DNA of 64,000 bases from the NCBI GenBank assembly GCA_009360885.1, contig SPEL01000003.1, positions 422,924 to 486,923 of the forward strand, in the 5' to 3' direction. Position 1 is the first letter of the stretch; the number at the start of each line of letters is the position of its first letter. This stretch comes from Sphingobium sp. GTDB lineage: Bacteria > Pseudomonadota > Alphaproteobacteria > Sphingomonadales > Sphingomonadaceae. The notes under the pieces were generated by a model. It saw nothing but the letters and a program-made list of their open reading frames with translations. It was not told the DNA's origin and did not search any database. This document shows positions 27,130 through 38,822 of this stretch, one piece after another. The position numbers and the translations under genes are program-made.

Positions 27130-29148
27130 TCACCCTTCTATCTTCGAAAAATCTGCAACCTGATGAACGGCATTACGAATACGGATAAGGATACCCAGAC
27201 GGGCCTCCCTTTTGGAAGAATCGGCATCATTTACCGTAACCTTATCGAAAAAGGCGTCAATCGGCGCGCGTAAAGATGCAAGGGCCGACATAGCCCCCGC
27301 AAAATCTTCGGCAACAACGGCCTGCCCTGCCTTTTCCTCGGCACTATCCAGCGCGCTGAGCAAGGCCTGCTCCTCCGCCTCTGGCACATAGGAGAGTGCC
27401 GTGGTGGGGCTGCCTGCAAAATCTTCCTTCTTCAGGATATTGGCGGCGCGCTTATAGCCCGCGAGAAGGTTGGTGCCATCCTCGCTTTCCACAAAAGACT
27501 GGAGCGCCTTAACACGGGCCAGCAGGCGGACGAGATCATCCTCGCCGCCCCCACTTTCCCGCCCCAATGCAAACACCGCGTCAATGAGGTCATGACGAAC
27601 GCCAGCCTCTTTCTGCTGCACTTTGAGGCGGTCCGCAAAGAAATCGAGAAGGTCCCCCTGTGCCACAGGAAAACGCAGGCCATTGGCGGTTATAATCTGG
27701 ATAACGCCCAATGCCGCACGGCGCAGCGCAAATGGATCACGAGAACCAGTGGGTTTTTCATCAATCCCAAAGAAGGAACGCAATGTATCCAGCTTATCCG
27801 CCAGCGCAACGGCCACCGTTACCGGCGCGGTGGGTACATCATCGCCCTGCCCCACCGGCTTATAATGGTCACGAATGGCATCAGCCACCGCGGCGTTCAG
27901 TCCTTCTTCGCGGGCATAATAGCCGCCCATAAGGCCCTGTAATTCAGGGAACTCCCCAACCATTTCCGTTACCAGATCGGCCTTACACAGTTCCGCTGCC
28001 TGACGCGCCAGCACCGGATCACACCCCGGAACAATCCTTTCATCCGCCAGCCATTGCGCCAGATTTGCCACGCGCTCCACCTTATCGGAAACGGTGCCGA
28101 GTTTTTCGTGGAAAGTGATACGGGAAAGTTTCTTCGCCTGCTCTGCCAGCGGGATTTTCTTATCCTGCTGCCAGAAGAAACGGGCATCAGAAAGCCGCGC
28201 CGCCAGCACCTTGCCATTGCCCGCGACAATGGCTTTGCCGCCGTCTTTCGCTTCAATATTGGCCGTGCAGATGAACGCCGGAGCGAGCTTCCCTGCCTGA
28301 TCCCGTAGAACGAAATATTTCTGGTTAATCCTGAGGGTTAGCTGAATGACCTCTGGCGGAACCTCAAGAAATTCAGGATCAAACTGCCCCAATAACGGCA
28401 CCGGCCATTCGGTTAGGCCGGCATTTTCGGCGACCAACCCCTTGTCCTCGATGAGTTCATACCCCGCGTCCGCCGCCAGAACCTTTGCGCGTTCCTCGAC
28501 AATCGCCTGCCGCTCTGCGGGATCGACAATCACATAGGCTCCGCGCAGCGCATCCTGATAGGCCGCAGCATCCGCGATGCTGACCACGCCCGAAGAATGG
28601 AACCGATGACCCACGGTTTCGCGGCCAGATACGATGCCATCCACCTCAAGCGGCACCACTGCGCCATCGAGCAGCGCAACTATGCCCTGAAGCGGACGCA
28701 CCCAGCGCAGCGATTCCGTCGTTACCGACGCATTGCCCCAACGCATCGACTTCGGCCATGGGAAGGCGCGAATGATCGCCGGAATGGCTTCTGCCAGCAC
28801 ATCAACACTCGCGCGCCCCGGCTTTTCCACCACCGCAAACCACACGCCATCACGATCCTGCAACTGGTCCTGCGTCAGGCCGGTTTTACGGAGGAACCCT
28901 TCCAATGCCTGCGCGGGCGCTGATGTGCGCGGCCCCTTAAACTCCTCGCTAACGGCCTGCGTTTCCACCGGCAAACCCTTGGCGATCAAAGCAAGGCGGC
29001 GCGGCGTTACATAGGCATCCAGCCCCTCCGCCTTCAGCCCGGCATCCGCCAGCTTCTCAGCAAACAAACGCTTCAGATCATCCGCGGCCTTTGCCTGCAT
29101 CCGTGCAGGAATTTCCTCACACAGCAATTCCAACAGAAAATCAGCCAT
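27130..29148 (-). CDS. glyS: Glycine-tRNA ligase beta subunit
   Basis: This 672-residue subunit of the tetrameric bacterial glycyl-tRNA synthetase begins [17 protein letters not shown] and carries the beta-subunit blocks (GPRTSAPAQALEGFLRK, FPWPKSMRWG, LRINQKYFVL) and a C-terminal anticodon-recognition DALR-like region. The ATG at 29148 overlaps the glyQ stop (TGATG), so the upstream extension is not used. It works only together with GlyQ. Length is normal for the family. Confidence 0.96.
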   Translation of the reverse strand: MADFLLELLCEEIPARMQAKAADDLKRLFAEKLADAGLKAEGLDAYVTPRRLALIAKGLPVETQAVSEEFKGPRTSAPAQALEGFLRKTGLTQDQLQDRDGVWFAVVEKPGRASVDVLAEAIPAIIRAFPWPKSMRWGNASVTTESLRWVRPLQGIVALLDGAVVPLEVDGIVSGRETVGHRFHSSGVVSIADAAAYQDALRGAYVIVDPAERQAIVEERAKVLAADAGYELIEDKGLVAENAGLTEWPVPLLGQFDPEFLEVPPEVIQLTLRINQKYFVLRDQAGKLAPAFICTANIEAKDGGKAIVAGNGKVLAARLSDARFFWQQDKKIPLAEQAKKLSRITFHEKLGTVSDKVERVANLAQWLADERIVPGCDPVLARQAAELCKADLVTEMVGEFPELQGLMGGYYAREEGLNAAVADAIRDHYKPVGQGDDVPTAPVTVAVALADKLDTLRSFFGIDEKPTGSRDPFALRRAALGVIQIITANGLRFPVAQGDLLDFFADRLKVQQKEAGVRHDLIDAVFALGRESGGGEDDLVRLLARVKALQSFVESEDGTNLLAGYKRAANILKKEDFAGSPTTALSYVPEAEEQALLSALDSAEEKAGQAVVAEDFAGAMSALASLRAPIDAFFDKVTVNDADSSKREARLGILIRIRNAVHQVADFSKIEG

Positions 29149-30065
29149 CAGAGCGTCCACCCCGGAAAATTCGCTTCCCAATCGGCGCGGTTCTTTTCAA
29201 TATACGCCTCACAGCTTCCCTTGGCGAGGTCACGCACCCGGCCAATATAGCTGGCGCGTTCCTGCACCGAAATCACGCCGCGCGCCTGCAACAGGTTGAA
29301 TACATGGCTGGCCTTGATCGCCTGATCGTAGGCAGCCAGCGGAACCCCCGCCGCGATGCTCGCCTGCGCCTCTGCCTCACAATCACGGAACCATTGGAAC
29401 AGCTTTTCCGTGTTGGCGACCTCGAAATTCCATTTCGACATCTGCTGCTCATTAGCGAGGAATACATCCCCATAAGAGGCCGATGGACGATCCCCCACGG
29501 CACTATTGAACCGCAGATCATAAACGCTATCGACGCCCTGAATATACATGGCAAGGCGCTCAAGGCCGTAGGTCAATTCACCCGCGACAGGCTTGCAATC
29601 AAAACCGCCCATTTGCTGGAAATAGGTGAATTGCGATACTTCCATGCCATCGCACCAGACCTCCCAGCCTAGTCCCCATGCGCCCAGAGTCGGGCTTTCC
29701 CAGTCATCCTCAACAAAGCGAATGTCATGGAGCAAAGGATCAATCCCGATCGCCTTGAGGCTCCCCAGATAGAGTTCCTGCAAATTGGACGGCGAAGGCT
29801 TCATTATCACCTGATACTGGTAATAATGCTGTAACCTGTTGGGGTTTTCACCATAGCGGCCATCGGTCGGACGGCGGCTGGGCTGCACATAGGCGGCATT
29901 CCATGGCTGCGGACCGAGGCTACGCAAAGTGGTGGCGGGATGGAAGGTGCCAGCGCCCACTTCCATATCATAGGGTTGCAGAATCAGGCAGCCATGCCGA
30001 CCCCAATAATCATGCAGGGTCAGGATGAGGTCCTGAAAGCTCAAACTCGTTGCCGGATCGGCCAT
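29148..30065 (-). CDS. glyQ: Glycine-tRNA ligase alpha subunit
   Basis: This 305-residue catalytic subunit contains the class II core: [48 protein letters not shown] and [19 protein letters not shown]. The ATG at 30065 has an AAGGA ribosome site, and the family starts near [14 protein letters not shown], so longer upstream frames are rejected. It is translationally coupled to glyS. Confidence 0.96.
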   Translation of the reverse strand: MADPATSLSFQDLILTLHDYWGRHGCLILQPYDMEVGAGTFHPATTLRSLGPQPWNAAYVQPSRRPTDGRYGENPNRLQHYYQYQVIMKPSPSNLQELYLGSLKAIGIDPLLHDIRFVEDDWESPTLGAWGLGWEVWCDGMEVSQFTYFQQMGGFDCKPVAGELTYGLERLAMYIQGVDSVYDLRFNSAVGDRPSASYGDVFLANEQQMSKWNFEVANTEKLFQWFRDCEAEAQASIAAGVPLAAYDQAIKASHVFNLLQARGVISVQERASYIGRVRDLAKGSCEAYIEKNRADWEANFPGWTL

Positions 30066-30243
30066 CTTATCCTTCATAGACGAGCAATATGGAATTTCGC
30101 GGCCCGCCTTGGCCCATGGAACCATCATGGTCAAGTCATTAGCGGCGTCATGCTGTTTCAACACAGGTCAATAGCTTGGCACCACGCACCCGTTTCCGGC
30201 TTTTTCTTGCGTTATAGTGCGGAATCAGGAAAGACTGCGCTCC

Positions 30244-31203
30244 ATGATAAAGAAACAACAAAAAACAGGCTGGCCCCATGCTTTTGTTAAGTTTGGCACC
30301 TGCTTAGGCGCGGCGATTGCCCTCACACTTTCCGGCTGTGGCAGCGCGCAAGATCATAAGACGCCAGAGAATAAGAGCGCCAGCAAGACAGCCCCCCATG
30401 CTACATCTCCCGCCCTTTGGGTGGTGAAGGATGCAGACACCACTATTTATCTCTTTGGCACGGTCCATTTGCTGAAACCGGGAATGAACTGGTTTGAAGG
30501 CGATGTGAAAAATGCCTTTGATCGTTCCGATGAACTGGTGCTGGAGGTTGTGGAGCCTGACGAGTCGGAAATGGGGACCATTGTCACCCGCCTCGCGCTC
30601 AACCCCAATGGGCCAACAATCACCAGTCGCCTTTCCGGCAAAGACAAGGAAGCTTATCTTAAGGCGCTGGCGGATTATAACCTTCCCCCTGCGTCGATGG
30701 ATTATCTCGACCCATGGATGGTTGCCGTCACCCTATCCATCACCCCGCTGGCGAAGCTGGGCTATGACCAGAATCTGGGTGTTGAAAAGCAACTGAGCGA
30801 AGCTGCGACAAAGGCCAAAAAGCCAATCTCTGGCCTTGAAACGGTGGAGCAGCAACTTGGTTATTTTGATAGCCTGCCCGAAGATGCCCAGCTTCATTAC
30901 CTCAACGTGACCGTGGCTGAGCTACCTCAGGTCGAAAAGGAATTTAACCAGCTTCTCGCGCATTGGGCCGCAGGTAAGCCTGATGAGCTGGCAAAGCAAA
31001 TGAATGCCTCGCTGGAGGCCACGCCCGAACTGGCCAAAGCCCTACTTTACAATCGCAACGCCAACTGGACGGGGTGGATTGAAAAAAGGCTGGCGAAACC
31101 CGGCACCGTCTTTCTGGCGGTGGGCGCTGGCCATCTGGCGGGCAAGGACAGCGTCATCGACATGCTGGGCCAGCATAAGCTGAAGGTGACGCGGGTTCAG
31201 TAA
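30244..31203 (+). CDS. TraB/GumN family lipoprotein
   Basis: This 319-residue protein has a lysine-rich start, a hydrophobic segment and a lipobox LSGC with Cys32, so it is likely lipidated and held in the envelope. The TraB/GumN domain follows ([21 protein letters not shown], with the conserved GTVH), and the C-terminus has the [19 protein letters not shown] motif. Family members are thought to be metalloprotease-like hydrolases of the Tiki/TraB clan, but the substrate here is unknown. It is transcribed away from glyQ; the ATG at 30244 is preferred over 30217. Confidence 0.85.
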   Translation: MIKKQQKTGWPHAFVKFGTCLGAAIALTLSGCGSAQDHKTPENKSASKTAPHATSPALWVVKDADTTIYLFGTVHLLKPGMNWFEGDVKNAFDRSDELVLEVVEPDESEMGTIVTRLALNPNGPTITSRLSGKDKEAYLKALADYNLPPASMDYLDPWMVAVTLSITPLAKLGYDQNLGVEKQLSEAATKAKKPISGLETVEQQLGYFDSLPEDAQLHYLNVTVAELPQVEKEFNQLLAHWAAGKPDELAKQMNASLEATPELAKALLYNRNANWTGWIEKRLAKPGTVFLAVGAGHLAGKDSVIDMLGQHKLKVTRVQ

Positions 31204-31375
31204 GGATAGAAGAGCCAGCCAAGCAGCCGCTCAAAGAGCGAATCAGCATTCAGCGCTGAACGCCTCCCCCAATGCCCCTTGCTTTTCTGGCTATCTCTGC
31301 TATTGGCCCGCGCATCCGCTATGGTCATCCCTGGAGGCGTGGCGGTTTTATGCAATCAAATACTGGAGACATGCA

Positions 31376-31990
31376 ATGAGCGATCAGCTTACGCTGTCGG
31401 CAGAAGTACGTGATCGGGCTGGCAAGGGAGCCTCCCGCGCTCTGCGCCGCGAAGGCCGCGTACCTGCCGTCATTTATGGCAATAACGAAGAACCCACTAT
31501 GGTGCATGTTGAGGAAAAGATCCTTAACAAGTTGCTCCACACCGGGCATTTCTTCACCTCCCTCGTGATGGTCGAAGTGAACGGCAAGGCTGTTCGCACC
31601 CTCGCAAAGGATGTTGAATTTCACCCCGTCACGGATCGTCCGCTGCACGCAGATTTTCTGCGCATTGGCGAACATAGCACCGTTAACGTCAATGTTCCGC
31701 TGACCTTCATCAATGAAGAAGAAGCACCGGGCCTGAAGCGCGGCGGCGTACTGAACGTTGTTCGTCATGAAATCGAACTGATCTGTGACGCAGCCTGCAT
31801 CCCCGAAGACATCACCGTTGACCTTACGGGCTATGAAATTGGCGATAGCATCCACATCAGCGCTGTTAAGCTGCCTAAGGGCGTCGAAACCGCTATTGAT
31901 GATCGTGATTTCACGCTCGCCACCGTTGTTGCCCCTTCCGCACTGAAGAGTGAAGAAGGCGAAGCTGCTGCTGAGGGCGAAGGGGAATAA
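31376..31990 (+). CDS. rplY: 50S ribosomal protein L25 (Ctc-type)
   Basis: This 204-residue protein has the 5S-rRNA-binding L25 domain (about residues 1-95, with [20 protein letters not shown]) and a C-terminal TL5/Ctc beta domain, ending in a highly acidic tail [11 protein letters not shown]. It is the long, stress-associated form of L25. It lies just before pth and ychF, the usual arrangement, with 172 bases upstream for its promoter. Confidence 0.95.
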   Translation: MSDQLTLSAEVRDRAGKGASRALRREGRVPAVIYGNNEEPTMVHVEEKILNKLLHTGHFFTSLVMVEVNGKAVRTLAKDVEFHPVTDRPLHADFLRIGEHSTVNVNVPLTFINEEEAPGLKRGGVLNVVRHEIELICDAACIPEDITVDLTGYEIGDSIHISAVKLPKGVETAIDDRDFTLATVVAPSALKSEEGEAAAEGEGE

Positions 31991-32016
31991 TCCCTTTCTC
32001 GCTTTAAAATAATGGG

Positions 32017-32598
32017 GTGAAGCGCGTGCAACTCTGGGTCGGCCTTGGCAATCCCGGACCAAATTATGCGCTTCACCGCCATAATGTCGGCTTTATGGCA
32101 CTTGACGTTATTGCCGATATGCACGGTTTTTCACCGTGGAAGAAACAATTTCAGGGATGGAGCGCCGAAGGGCGTATCGGTTCCCATAAAATCCTGCTGC
32201 TGAAACCCGCAACCTTCATGAATGAAAGCGGGCGATCTATCCGGGCGGCGGTCGATTTTTACAAATTATCCCCAGAGGACGTCACGGTTTTCCATGATGA
32301 GCTGGACCTTGCGCCAATGAAGGTGAAGGTTAAGCGCGGCGGCGGCAGCGCCGGGCATAACGGCCTGCGTTCCACCGATGCGCATATCGGCAAGGAATTT
32401 CGCCGGATTCGTCTGGGCATTGGCCATCCCGGCCATAAAGACCGGGTGCATGGCCACGTACTTTCCAATTTCCACAAGAGCGAGACAGACGCCCTCACCG
32501 ATATGTTGGGTGCCATAGGCGCAGAGGCGCCATGGCTCGCCAATGGGGATGATGTTCGTTTCATGAATGATGTCGCGCTGCGACTGCAAGAGGCATAA
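32017..32598 (+). CDS. pth: Peptidyl-tRNA hydrolase
   Basis: This 193-residue enzyme recycles peptidyl-tRNA released from ribosomes. Visible motifs are VGLGNPGPNYALHRHNVGFM with the catalytic His, KPATFMNESG, FHDELDLAPMKVKVKRGGG and AGHNGLRS. The start is a GTG, either at 32017 or at 32026; family alignments end close to the second. It follows rplY by about 26 bases and precedes ychF, likely in one operon. Confidence 0.95.
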   Translation: MKRVQLWVGLGNPGPNYALHRHNVGFMALDVIADMHGFSPWKKQFQGWSAEGRIGSHKILLLKPATFMNESGRSIRAAVDFYKLSPEDVTVFHDELDLAPMKVKVKRGGGSAGHNGLRSTDAHIGKEFRRIRLGIGHPGHKDRVHGHVLSNFHKSETDALTDMLGAIGAEAPWLANGDDVRFMNDVALRLQEA

Positions 32599-32611
32599 GG
32601 ATAAAAAGGCT

Positions 32612-33709
32612 ATGGGTTTCAAATGCGGTATCGTCGGGCTGCCCAATGTCGGCAAATCCACGTTGTTCAACGCGCTTACGGAAACGCAGGCGGCGCAGGC
32701 GGCCAATTACCCTTTCTGCACCATTGAACCCAATGTCGGCAATGTATCGGTGCCGGACGTGCGCCTTGATAAGCTGGCGGAAGTAGCAGGAAGCCAGAAA
32801 ATCATCCCGACACAGCTCGCCTTTGTGGACATTGCAGGCCTTGTGCGCGGCGCGTCCAAGGGCGAAGGCCTCGGCAACCAGTTCCTCGGCAATATCCGTG
32901 AGGTTGACGCCGTAGTCCATGTGCTGCGCTGTTTTGAAAATGACGATATTCAGCATGTCGATAATAAGGTGGACCCGATTGCCGATGCGGAAACCGTCGA
33001 AACGGAACTGATGCTGTCGGACCTAGAATCCCTCGAAAAGCGCGTCCCTGCCGCCCAGAAAAAGGCCGCACAGGGCGACAAGGAAAGCAAGCTCATCGCC
33101 TCCGTTTTGGGGCAAGCGCTGGATCTGCTGCGTGATGGCAAGCCCGCTCGTCTGGTCGTCCCCGCTGACGAAGAAGAAGCCCGCGTCTTCAAACAGGCGC
33201 AGCTTCTCACCTCCAAGCCTGTCCTCTATGTCTGCAATGTCGAGGAAGAAAGCGCCCACACCGGCAATGCATTCAGCGCCCGCGTATTTGAAAAGGCCGC
33301 CGCAGAAGGCGCGCAGGCGGTTGTCGTTTCCGCAGCGATTGAGGCAGACCTTGTTGGCATGGACGCCGCAGAACGCATGGAATTTCTTTCAGAACTCGGC
33401 CTTGCGGAAACCGGCCTCGCCCGTGTCATCCGTGCGGGCTATGAACTGCTGCACCTCATCACCTTCTTCACCGTTGGGCCGAAGGAGGCCCGCGCATGGA
33501 CCGTGCATAAGGGCGCATCGGCCCCCAATGCGGCAGGCGAAATCCACAGCGATTTTGAAAAAGGCTTCATCCGCGCAGAAACAGTCGCTTATGAGGATTA
33601 TGTGACGCTGGGCGGCGAAGCCAAAGCGCGTGAGGCAGGCAAGCTGCGCGCCGAAGGCAAGGGCTATATCGTGCAGGACGGCGACGTCATGCACTTCCTG
33701 CATAGCTAA
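32612..33709 (+). CDS. ychF: Redox-regulated ATPase/GTPase YchF (OLA1 family)
   Basis: This 365-residue P-loop NTPase has Walker A GLPNVGKSTLFNAL, the DIAGLVRGASKGEGLGNQFL switch region, a coiled-coil insertion and the C-terminal TGS domain (RAWTVHKGASAPNAAGEIHSDFEKGFIRAE split over the end). YchF prefers ATP and binds ribosomes. The ATG at 32612 with AAGGATAAAAAGG upstream gives the normal length; the frame extends upstream without family support. It follows pth by 13 bases. Confidence 0.95.
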   Translation: MGFKCGIVGLPNVGKSTLFNALTETQAAQAANYPFCTIEPNVGNVSVPDVRLDKLAEVAGSQKIIPTQLAFVDIAGLVRGASKGEGLGNQFLGNIREVDAVVHVLRCFENDDIQHVDNKVDPIADAETVETELMLSDLESLEKRVPAAQKKAAQGDKESKLIASVLGQALDLLRDGKPARLVVPADEEEARVFKQAQLLTSKPVLYVCNVEEESAHTGNAFSARVFEKAAAEGAQAVVVSAAIEADLVGMDAAERMEFLSELGLAETGLARVIRAGYELLHLITFFTVGPKEARAWTVHKGASAPNAAGEIHSDFEKGFIRAETVAYEDYVTLGGEAKAREAGKLRAEGKGYIVQDGDVMHFLHS

Positions 33710-33766
33710 TCCCGCAGAGACATGGGTGGGGTGGAAATCCGCCCTGCCCTGCCTCCGTGAACGCTC

Positions 33767-34219
33767 ATGAGCCTACGCCCGCAAAAAACGGTAAAGCGCC
33801 CAACCACGCCTTATGAACGCATAGGCAGGCGCGCTCCTGTAACCCATCTGGTGCAGCGTTTTTATGATCTGATGGAGAGCAATCCGGCTTATGCGGAATT
33901 GCGCTCTATTCACTCGGATGATCTTACCGAAATGCGCGAAAGCCTTACAGATTTTCTGGTCGCATGGATGGGTGGACCGAGGGATTGGTTCGATAAGAAG
34001 CCAGGCGCGTGCATCATGTCCGCCCACGCGGCTATGCGCGGCATCGACGAAATCACCGCCCGACAATGGATGGATTGCATGACCGAGGCCGCTGCTGATC
34101 TTGCCCAAAAAGACCCGCAACTGGCACAATCTATGCTGACGTCGATGCAGTCGATGGGCAAAACGATGGTGGCACGGGCAAAGGCCGCGCAGGAAGCAAA
34201 AGTGGCAACAGACGAATAG
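33767..34219 (+). CDS. Group II-like truncated hemoglobin
   Basis: This 150-residue protein matches the truncated (2-on-2) globin fold: TPYERIGRRAPVTHLVQRFYDLM, LRSIHSDDLTEMRESLTDFL, the VAWMGGPRDWF turn and His87 in SAHAAMRGID as the likely proximal haem ligand. Such proteins bind O2 or NO or act as peroxidases; the exact role here is open. It is 57 bases after ychF and shortly before a MaoC-domain gene. The C-terminal 25 residues are an extra helical tail. Confidence 0.85.
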   Translation: MSLRPQKTVKRPTTPYERIGRRAPVTHLVQRFYDLMESNPAYAELRSIHSDDLTEMRESLTDFLVAWMGGPRDWFDKKPGACIMSAHAAMRGIDEITARQWMDCMTEAAADLAQKDPQLAQSMLTSMQSMGKTMVARAKAAQEAKVATDE

Positions 34220-34281
34220 CCACAGCCTGTCATTTTCCATACCCACTTTCCATGACCGAGGCTTTGCGCCATGAACAGGAT

Positions 34282-34737
34282 ATGGAAAGATATTTTGATG
34301 ACATCGAAGTCGGCATGACCGAACGTTTCGGCCAATATCAGGTCACCCGCGAAGAAGTGCTGGATTTCGCCAGTAAATATGACCCGCAGCCCTTTCATCT
34401 GTCGGATGAAGCCGCCGAAAAAACATTATTTGGACGCCTTGCGGCCAGTGGTTTTCATACCGCCGCGATGAGCATGCGGATGATGGTCGATCATTGGCAG
34501 GCAACCGGCACCGACAAGGCCAATATGGGCGGCATCGGCATGGATGAATTGCGCTGGTTAAAGCCGGTTTATCCTGATGACACGCTCTATTGCGTGGTGA
34601 AGCTGATCGAAAAAATCCCATCACGCAGCAAGCCAGATCGGGGCGTCGTTAAATATGAATGGACGACCTATAACCAACATGATGAGCCGGTTATGCGGCA
34701 AATCTCACTGGGGATGCTGAAACGCAAGCCGGGGTGA
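34282..34737 (+). CDS. MaoC-family (hotdog fold) dehydratase
   Basis: This 151-residue protein has the hydratase-2 motif region YDPQPFHLSDEAA, with Asp and His of the (R)-specific enoyl hydratase type, followed by FGRLAASGFHTAAMSMR. MaoC dehydratases act on acyl-thioesters. The ATG at 34282 (MERYFDDIEVGM) fits the family start better than 34252. Its substrate cannot be told; the globin neighbour gives no clear clue. Confidence 0.85.
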   Translation: MERYFDDIEVGMTERFGQYQVTREEVLDFASKYDPQPFHLSDEAAEKTLFGRLAASGFHTAAMSMRMMVDHWQATGTDKANMGGIGMDELRWLKPVYPDDTLYCVVKLIEKIPSRSKPDRGVVKYEWTTYNQHDEPVMRQISLGMLKRKPG

Positions 34738-34772
34738 TAGGGTGATGGGCGGGGCTATTCCCGCCCACCCGC

Positions 34773-36665
34773 TTATTTCCGGCCAAATAGCTTTTCAATA
34801 TCACCATGGGCCAGTTTCACCCATGTCGGGCGACCATGGTTGCACTGGCCGCTATGGGGAGTGATTTCCATTTCCCGCAACAGGGCGTTCATTTCCGTCA
34901 CCGATAATATGCGCCCTGCCCGCACAGAGCCATGACAGGCCATAGTCGCGGCAACATGATCGAGCCGTTCCCGCAAAGACAATGCCTCATCCGCCTCGGC
35001 CAGATCATCGGCCAGATCGCGCACCAGCCCCATCACATCACCATTACCCAGCAAGGCAGGCATCGCCCGCACCAGCATGGCGGCGGGGCCAAAACGCTCC
35101 AGTTCCAGCCCAAACTCCCGGAATTCCGCTATGCGCGTTTCCAATCGGTCACAGGCCGGTTCATCCAGTTCCACGACCTCTGGCAACAACAATGCCTGAG
35201 AGGCAACGCCCGTCCCCGCTAATGCCCGGCGCATACGTTCCAGCACTAACCGTTCATGCGCGGCATGCTGGTCCACGATGACGAGGCCATCCTCTGCCTC
35301 AGCCACGATATAAGTTTTCGCCACCTGCCCGCGTGCCACCCCTAAGGGGAATTGTCCGCCATCAGGCGGGGCAGCATGGGCACTTTCAGCGCGGGCGGCA
35401 GGGGCAAGCCTACCCGATGTCGCAGGCCAGTACCCCCGCACAGTATCCGAGACAGAGGCCCCACCCTCTCCCCCCGCAGGCGGCACAGCGTAGAAAGACG
35501 GTGGCGGCGATGACAAATCACCCTGCCCGCCCCTCATTCCCAGACCTTCCGCCCCGAAACCGGCGGAGGCCCCATAATCAAATATCGGTGTCGCTCCAAT
35601 GGGCGTGGGGGAAACTGGCGGAGCAAAGGTTTCCGACCTCCACGCCATCATGCTGGTGGCATCAGGCCGCTGGGCCGAGCGGAAACCGGCATCATCCAAT
35701 GCACGCTTCAGCCCGCTCACCATCATCCCGCGCACGAGCGCCGGATCACGAAAACGCACCTCTGTTTTCGCCGGGTGAACGTTAACATCCACCTCGCCAG
35801 CCGGAACCTCAAGGAAGAGCGCCAATACGGGATGGCGATCCCGCGCCAGCAGATCAGCATAAGCCGCCCGTACCGATCCGGTCAGCAGCTTATCCCGCAC
35901 TGGGCGGCCATTGACGAACAGATAGAGATGATCCGCCACGCCGCGGTTAAAGGTGGGCAGGCTGGCAACACCGGCCAGCCGCAGCCCTTCGCGTTCCAGT
36001 GACACAATCACATGATTATCAGCGAGTGCCCGATCAATCAGCGATGCCACCCGTTCCTCGCGGCTTTCCCCGCCCTGCACCGACAGGCTACGCCGCCCGT
36101 CATGCTCCAGCGAGACACTAATTTCCGGGTGCGCCATTGCAAGACGGCGGATAATATCAAGGCAGGCGGCATATTCAGCGCGCGCAGAACGCAGAAATTT
36201 GCGCCGCGCAGGGACGCGCCCGAAGAGCTCCTCTACGCGAATGACCGTGCCGGGCGGCATGGCGTGCGGCCCTTCCTCGACCACCACACCATTATCCACC
36301 ACGCGCCGCCAGCCATCGGCCCCGCGCACCCGGCTCTCAACCGTCAACCGCGCAACAGAGGCGATGGACGGCAAGGCCTCCCCCCGAAAGCCCAGTGTCG
36401 TCACCTCCTCTATCCGGTCATCGGGAAGTTTGGACGTCGCATGGCGTTCCAGCGCGAGGGCCATGTCATCTGCCGACATGCCGCAGCCATCATCAACGAC
36501 CTCGATTCGGGTCAGGCCGCCACCTGAAAGACGAACGGTGATTCGCGTTGAACCCGCATCTATGGCGTTTTCAACCAGTTCCTTCAGCGCACTGGCGGGT
36601 CTTTCAACCACTTCACCGGCAGCGATACGATTGATGAGATGTTCAGGTAAACGGCGTATTGACAT
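34773..36665 (-). CDS. mutL: DNA mismatch repair protein MutL
   Basis: This 630-residue protein has the GHKL ATPase N-terminus (HLINRIAAGEVVERPASAL, ENAIDAGS, VDDGCGMS, LGFRGEALPSI), a low-complexity Pro/Gly/Ala linker (about 345-430), and a C-terminal dimerisation domain (HAAHERLVLERM, MACHGSVRAGR, GQCNHGRPT). The C-terminal domain includes QCNHGRPT and DQHAAHER, the motifs of endonuclease-type MutL, although I do not see a full DQHAX2EX4E zinc set beyond DQHAAHERLVLER. It is divergent from mreB; the ATG at 36665 (MSIRRLPEHL) is the family start. Confidence 0.96.
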   Translation of the reverse strand: MSIRRLPEHLINRIAAGEVVERPASALKELVENAIDAGSTRITVRLSGGGLTRIEVVDDGCGMSADDMALALERHATSKLPDDRIEEVTTLGFRGEALPSIASVARLTVESRVRGADGWRRVVDNGVVVEEGPHAMPPGTVIRVEELFGRVPARRKFLRSARAEYAACLDIIRRLAMAHPEISVSLEHDGRRSLSVQGGESREERVASLIDRALADNHVIVSLEREGLRLAGVASLPTFNRGVADHLYLFVNGRPVRDKLLTGSVRAAYADLLARDRHPVLALFLEVPAGEVDVNVHPAKTEVRFRDPALVRGMMVSGLKRALDDAGFRSAQRPDATSMMAWRSETFAPPVSPTPIGATPIFDYGASAGFGAEGLGMRGGQGDLSSPPPSFYAVPPAGGEGGASVSDTVRGYWPATSGRLAPAARAESAHAAPPDGGQFPLGVARGQVAKTYIVAEAEDGLVIVDQHAAHERLVLERMRRALAGTGVASQALLLPEVVELDEPACDRLETRIAEFREFGLELERFGPAAMLVRAMPALLGNGDVMGLVRDLADDLAEADEALSLRERLDHVAATMACHGSVRAGRILSVTEMNALLREMEITPHSGQCNHGRPTWVKLAHGDIEKLFGRK

Positions 36666-36801
36666 ATGTGACTGACTAGCCCAAGCGAACGCTTTCCGCG
36701 AGCCGGGACCGGACAATTATTTTTGCTATGCATATGCTTAGCCATTGCCCGCGCCCCGTCATTATGGAATCACCAGCAGGACTCGTTCCCTTTCATTCTG
36801 A

Positions 36802-37875
<1,074 letters not shown>

Positions 37876-37901
37876 AGCTGGCGTGAAGGAGATTTTCTGC
37901 G

Positions 37902-38822
37902 ATGGCGCGACCAACCAGCCGCCGTCCCGGAATAAACAGACGGGCGCAATATAGCCTGTTCGCCAGCTATGTCATTGCTGTTGCAGGCGCTGTTATAGGC
38001 CTGCTCACCCTGATTCTGGCAAAGGCAGACCCAGCTGGTTTCGCCGCATTGCGCGCCGCAGCCAGCGAGGTCACGCGCCCTGTTTCCTCCGGGCTCAGCT
38101 CAATGGTCAGCAACATCGGCTCTATTGATGAGCATGTCGTCGCTTATGTAAATGCCGGGTCACAAAATGCCGCTTTGCGTCGTCAGGTAGACGCGAACCG
38201 CATTCAGATGATTGAGGCCCGCGCTATTCAGCAGGAAAATGTCCGCCTCAAAAAGCTGCTGAAACTCACTGAAACCTCCACCAGCGAGGTCGCAACAGCG
38301 CGGCTTATCAGTTCCTCCTCTACCGCAATTCGCCGTATGGCCCGGATTAGCGCAGGCAGCGCCCAAGGGGTTCGCGCGGGAATGCCCGTACGTTCACCGG
38401 AAGGATTAATTGGCCGGGTGCTACGCGCGGGGCCCAATAGCGCAGACATATTATTGCTGACAGACAGCCAGAATATCATTCCCGTGCGCCGCGCCAGTGA
38501 TAATGTGCAGGCTATTTCCACCGGCATGGATGATGGCACACTGGAAATCCGCCCGCTTAATGCAGGAACCAGCCCATTCAAACCCGGCGATATATTGGTA
38601 ACAACCGGCACAGGCGGCCTCTATAGCCCCAATATCCCCGTGGCGGTGGTTGTTACGCTGAAGGGCGGCACCGCAATCGCTGTCCCCCTCGCCAGCCCTG
38701 CCCGTGTTGAAATTGTGATGGTAGAGCATCCTTATGATGCAGGTGTGCCAGCCCCGCCTGCTGCTGAGCAAGATGGCCAGACCGGACAAAATGGAGCGCC
38801 GCAACAACCGGCAGGGTCATGA
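37902..38822 (+). CDS. mreC: Rod shape-determining protein MreC
   Basis: This 306-residue protein has one membrane helix (about residues 18-40), a coiled coil (about 85-125, with ENVRLKKLLKL) and the periplasmic double beta barrel (GMPVRSPEGLIGRVLRAG; GDILVTTGTGGLYSPNIPV). MreC links MreB and PBP2 in the elongasome. A Pro/Gln-rich tail closes the protein. It is 26 bases after mreB and overlaps mreD by ATGA. Confidence 0.95.
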   Translation: MARPTSRRPGINRRAQYSLFASYVIAVAGAVIGLLTLILAKADPAGFAALRAAASEVTRPVSSGLSSMVSNIGSIDEHVVAYVNAGSQNAALRRQVDANRIQMIEARAIQQENVRLKKLLKLTETSTSEVATARLISSSSTAIRRMARISAGSAQGVRAGMPVRSPEGLIGRVLRAGPNSADILLLTDSQNIIPVRRASDNVQAISTGMDDGTLEIRPLNAGTSPFKPGDILVTTGTGGLYSPNIPVAVVVTLKGGTAIAVPLASPARVEIVMVEHPYDAGVPAPPAAEQDGQTGQNGAPQQPAGS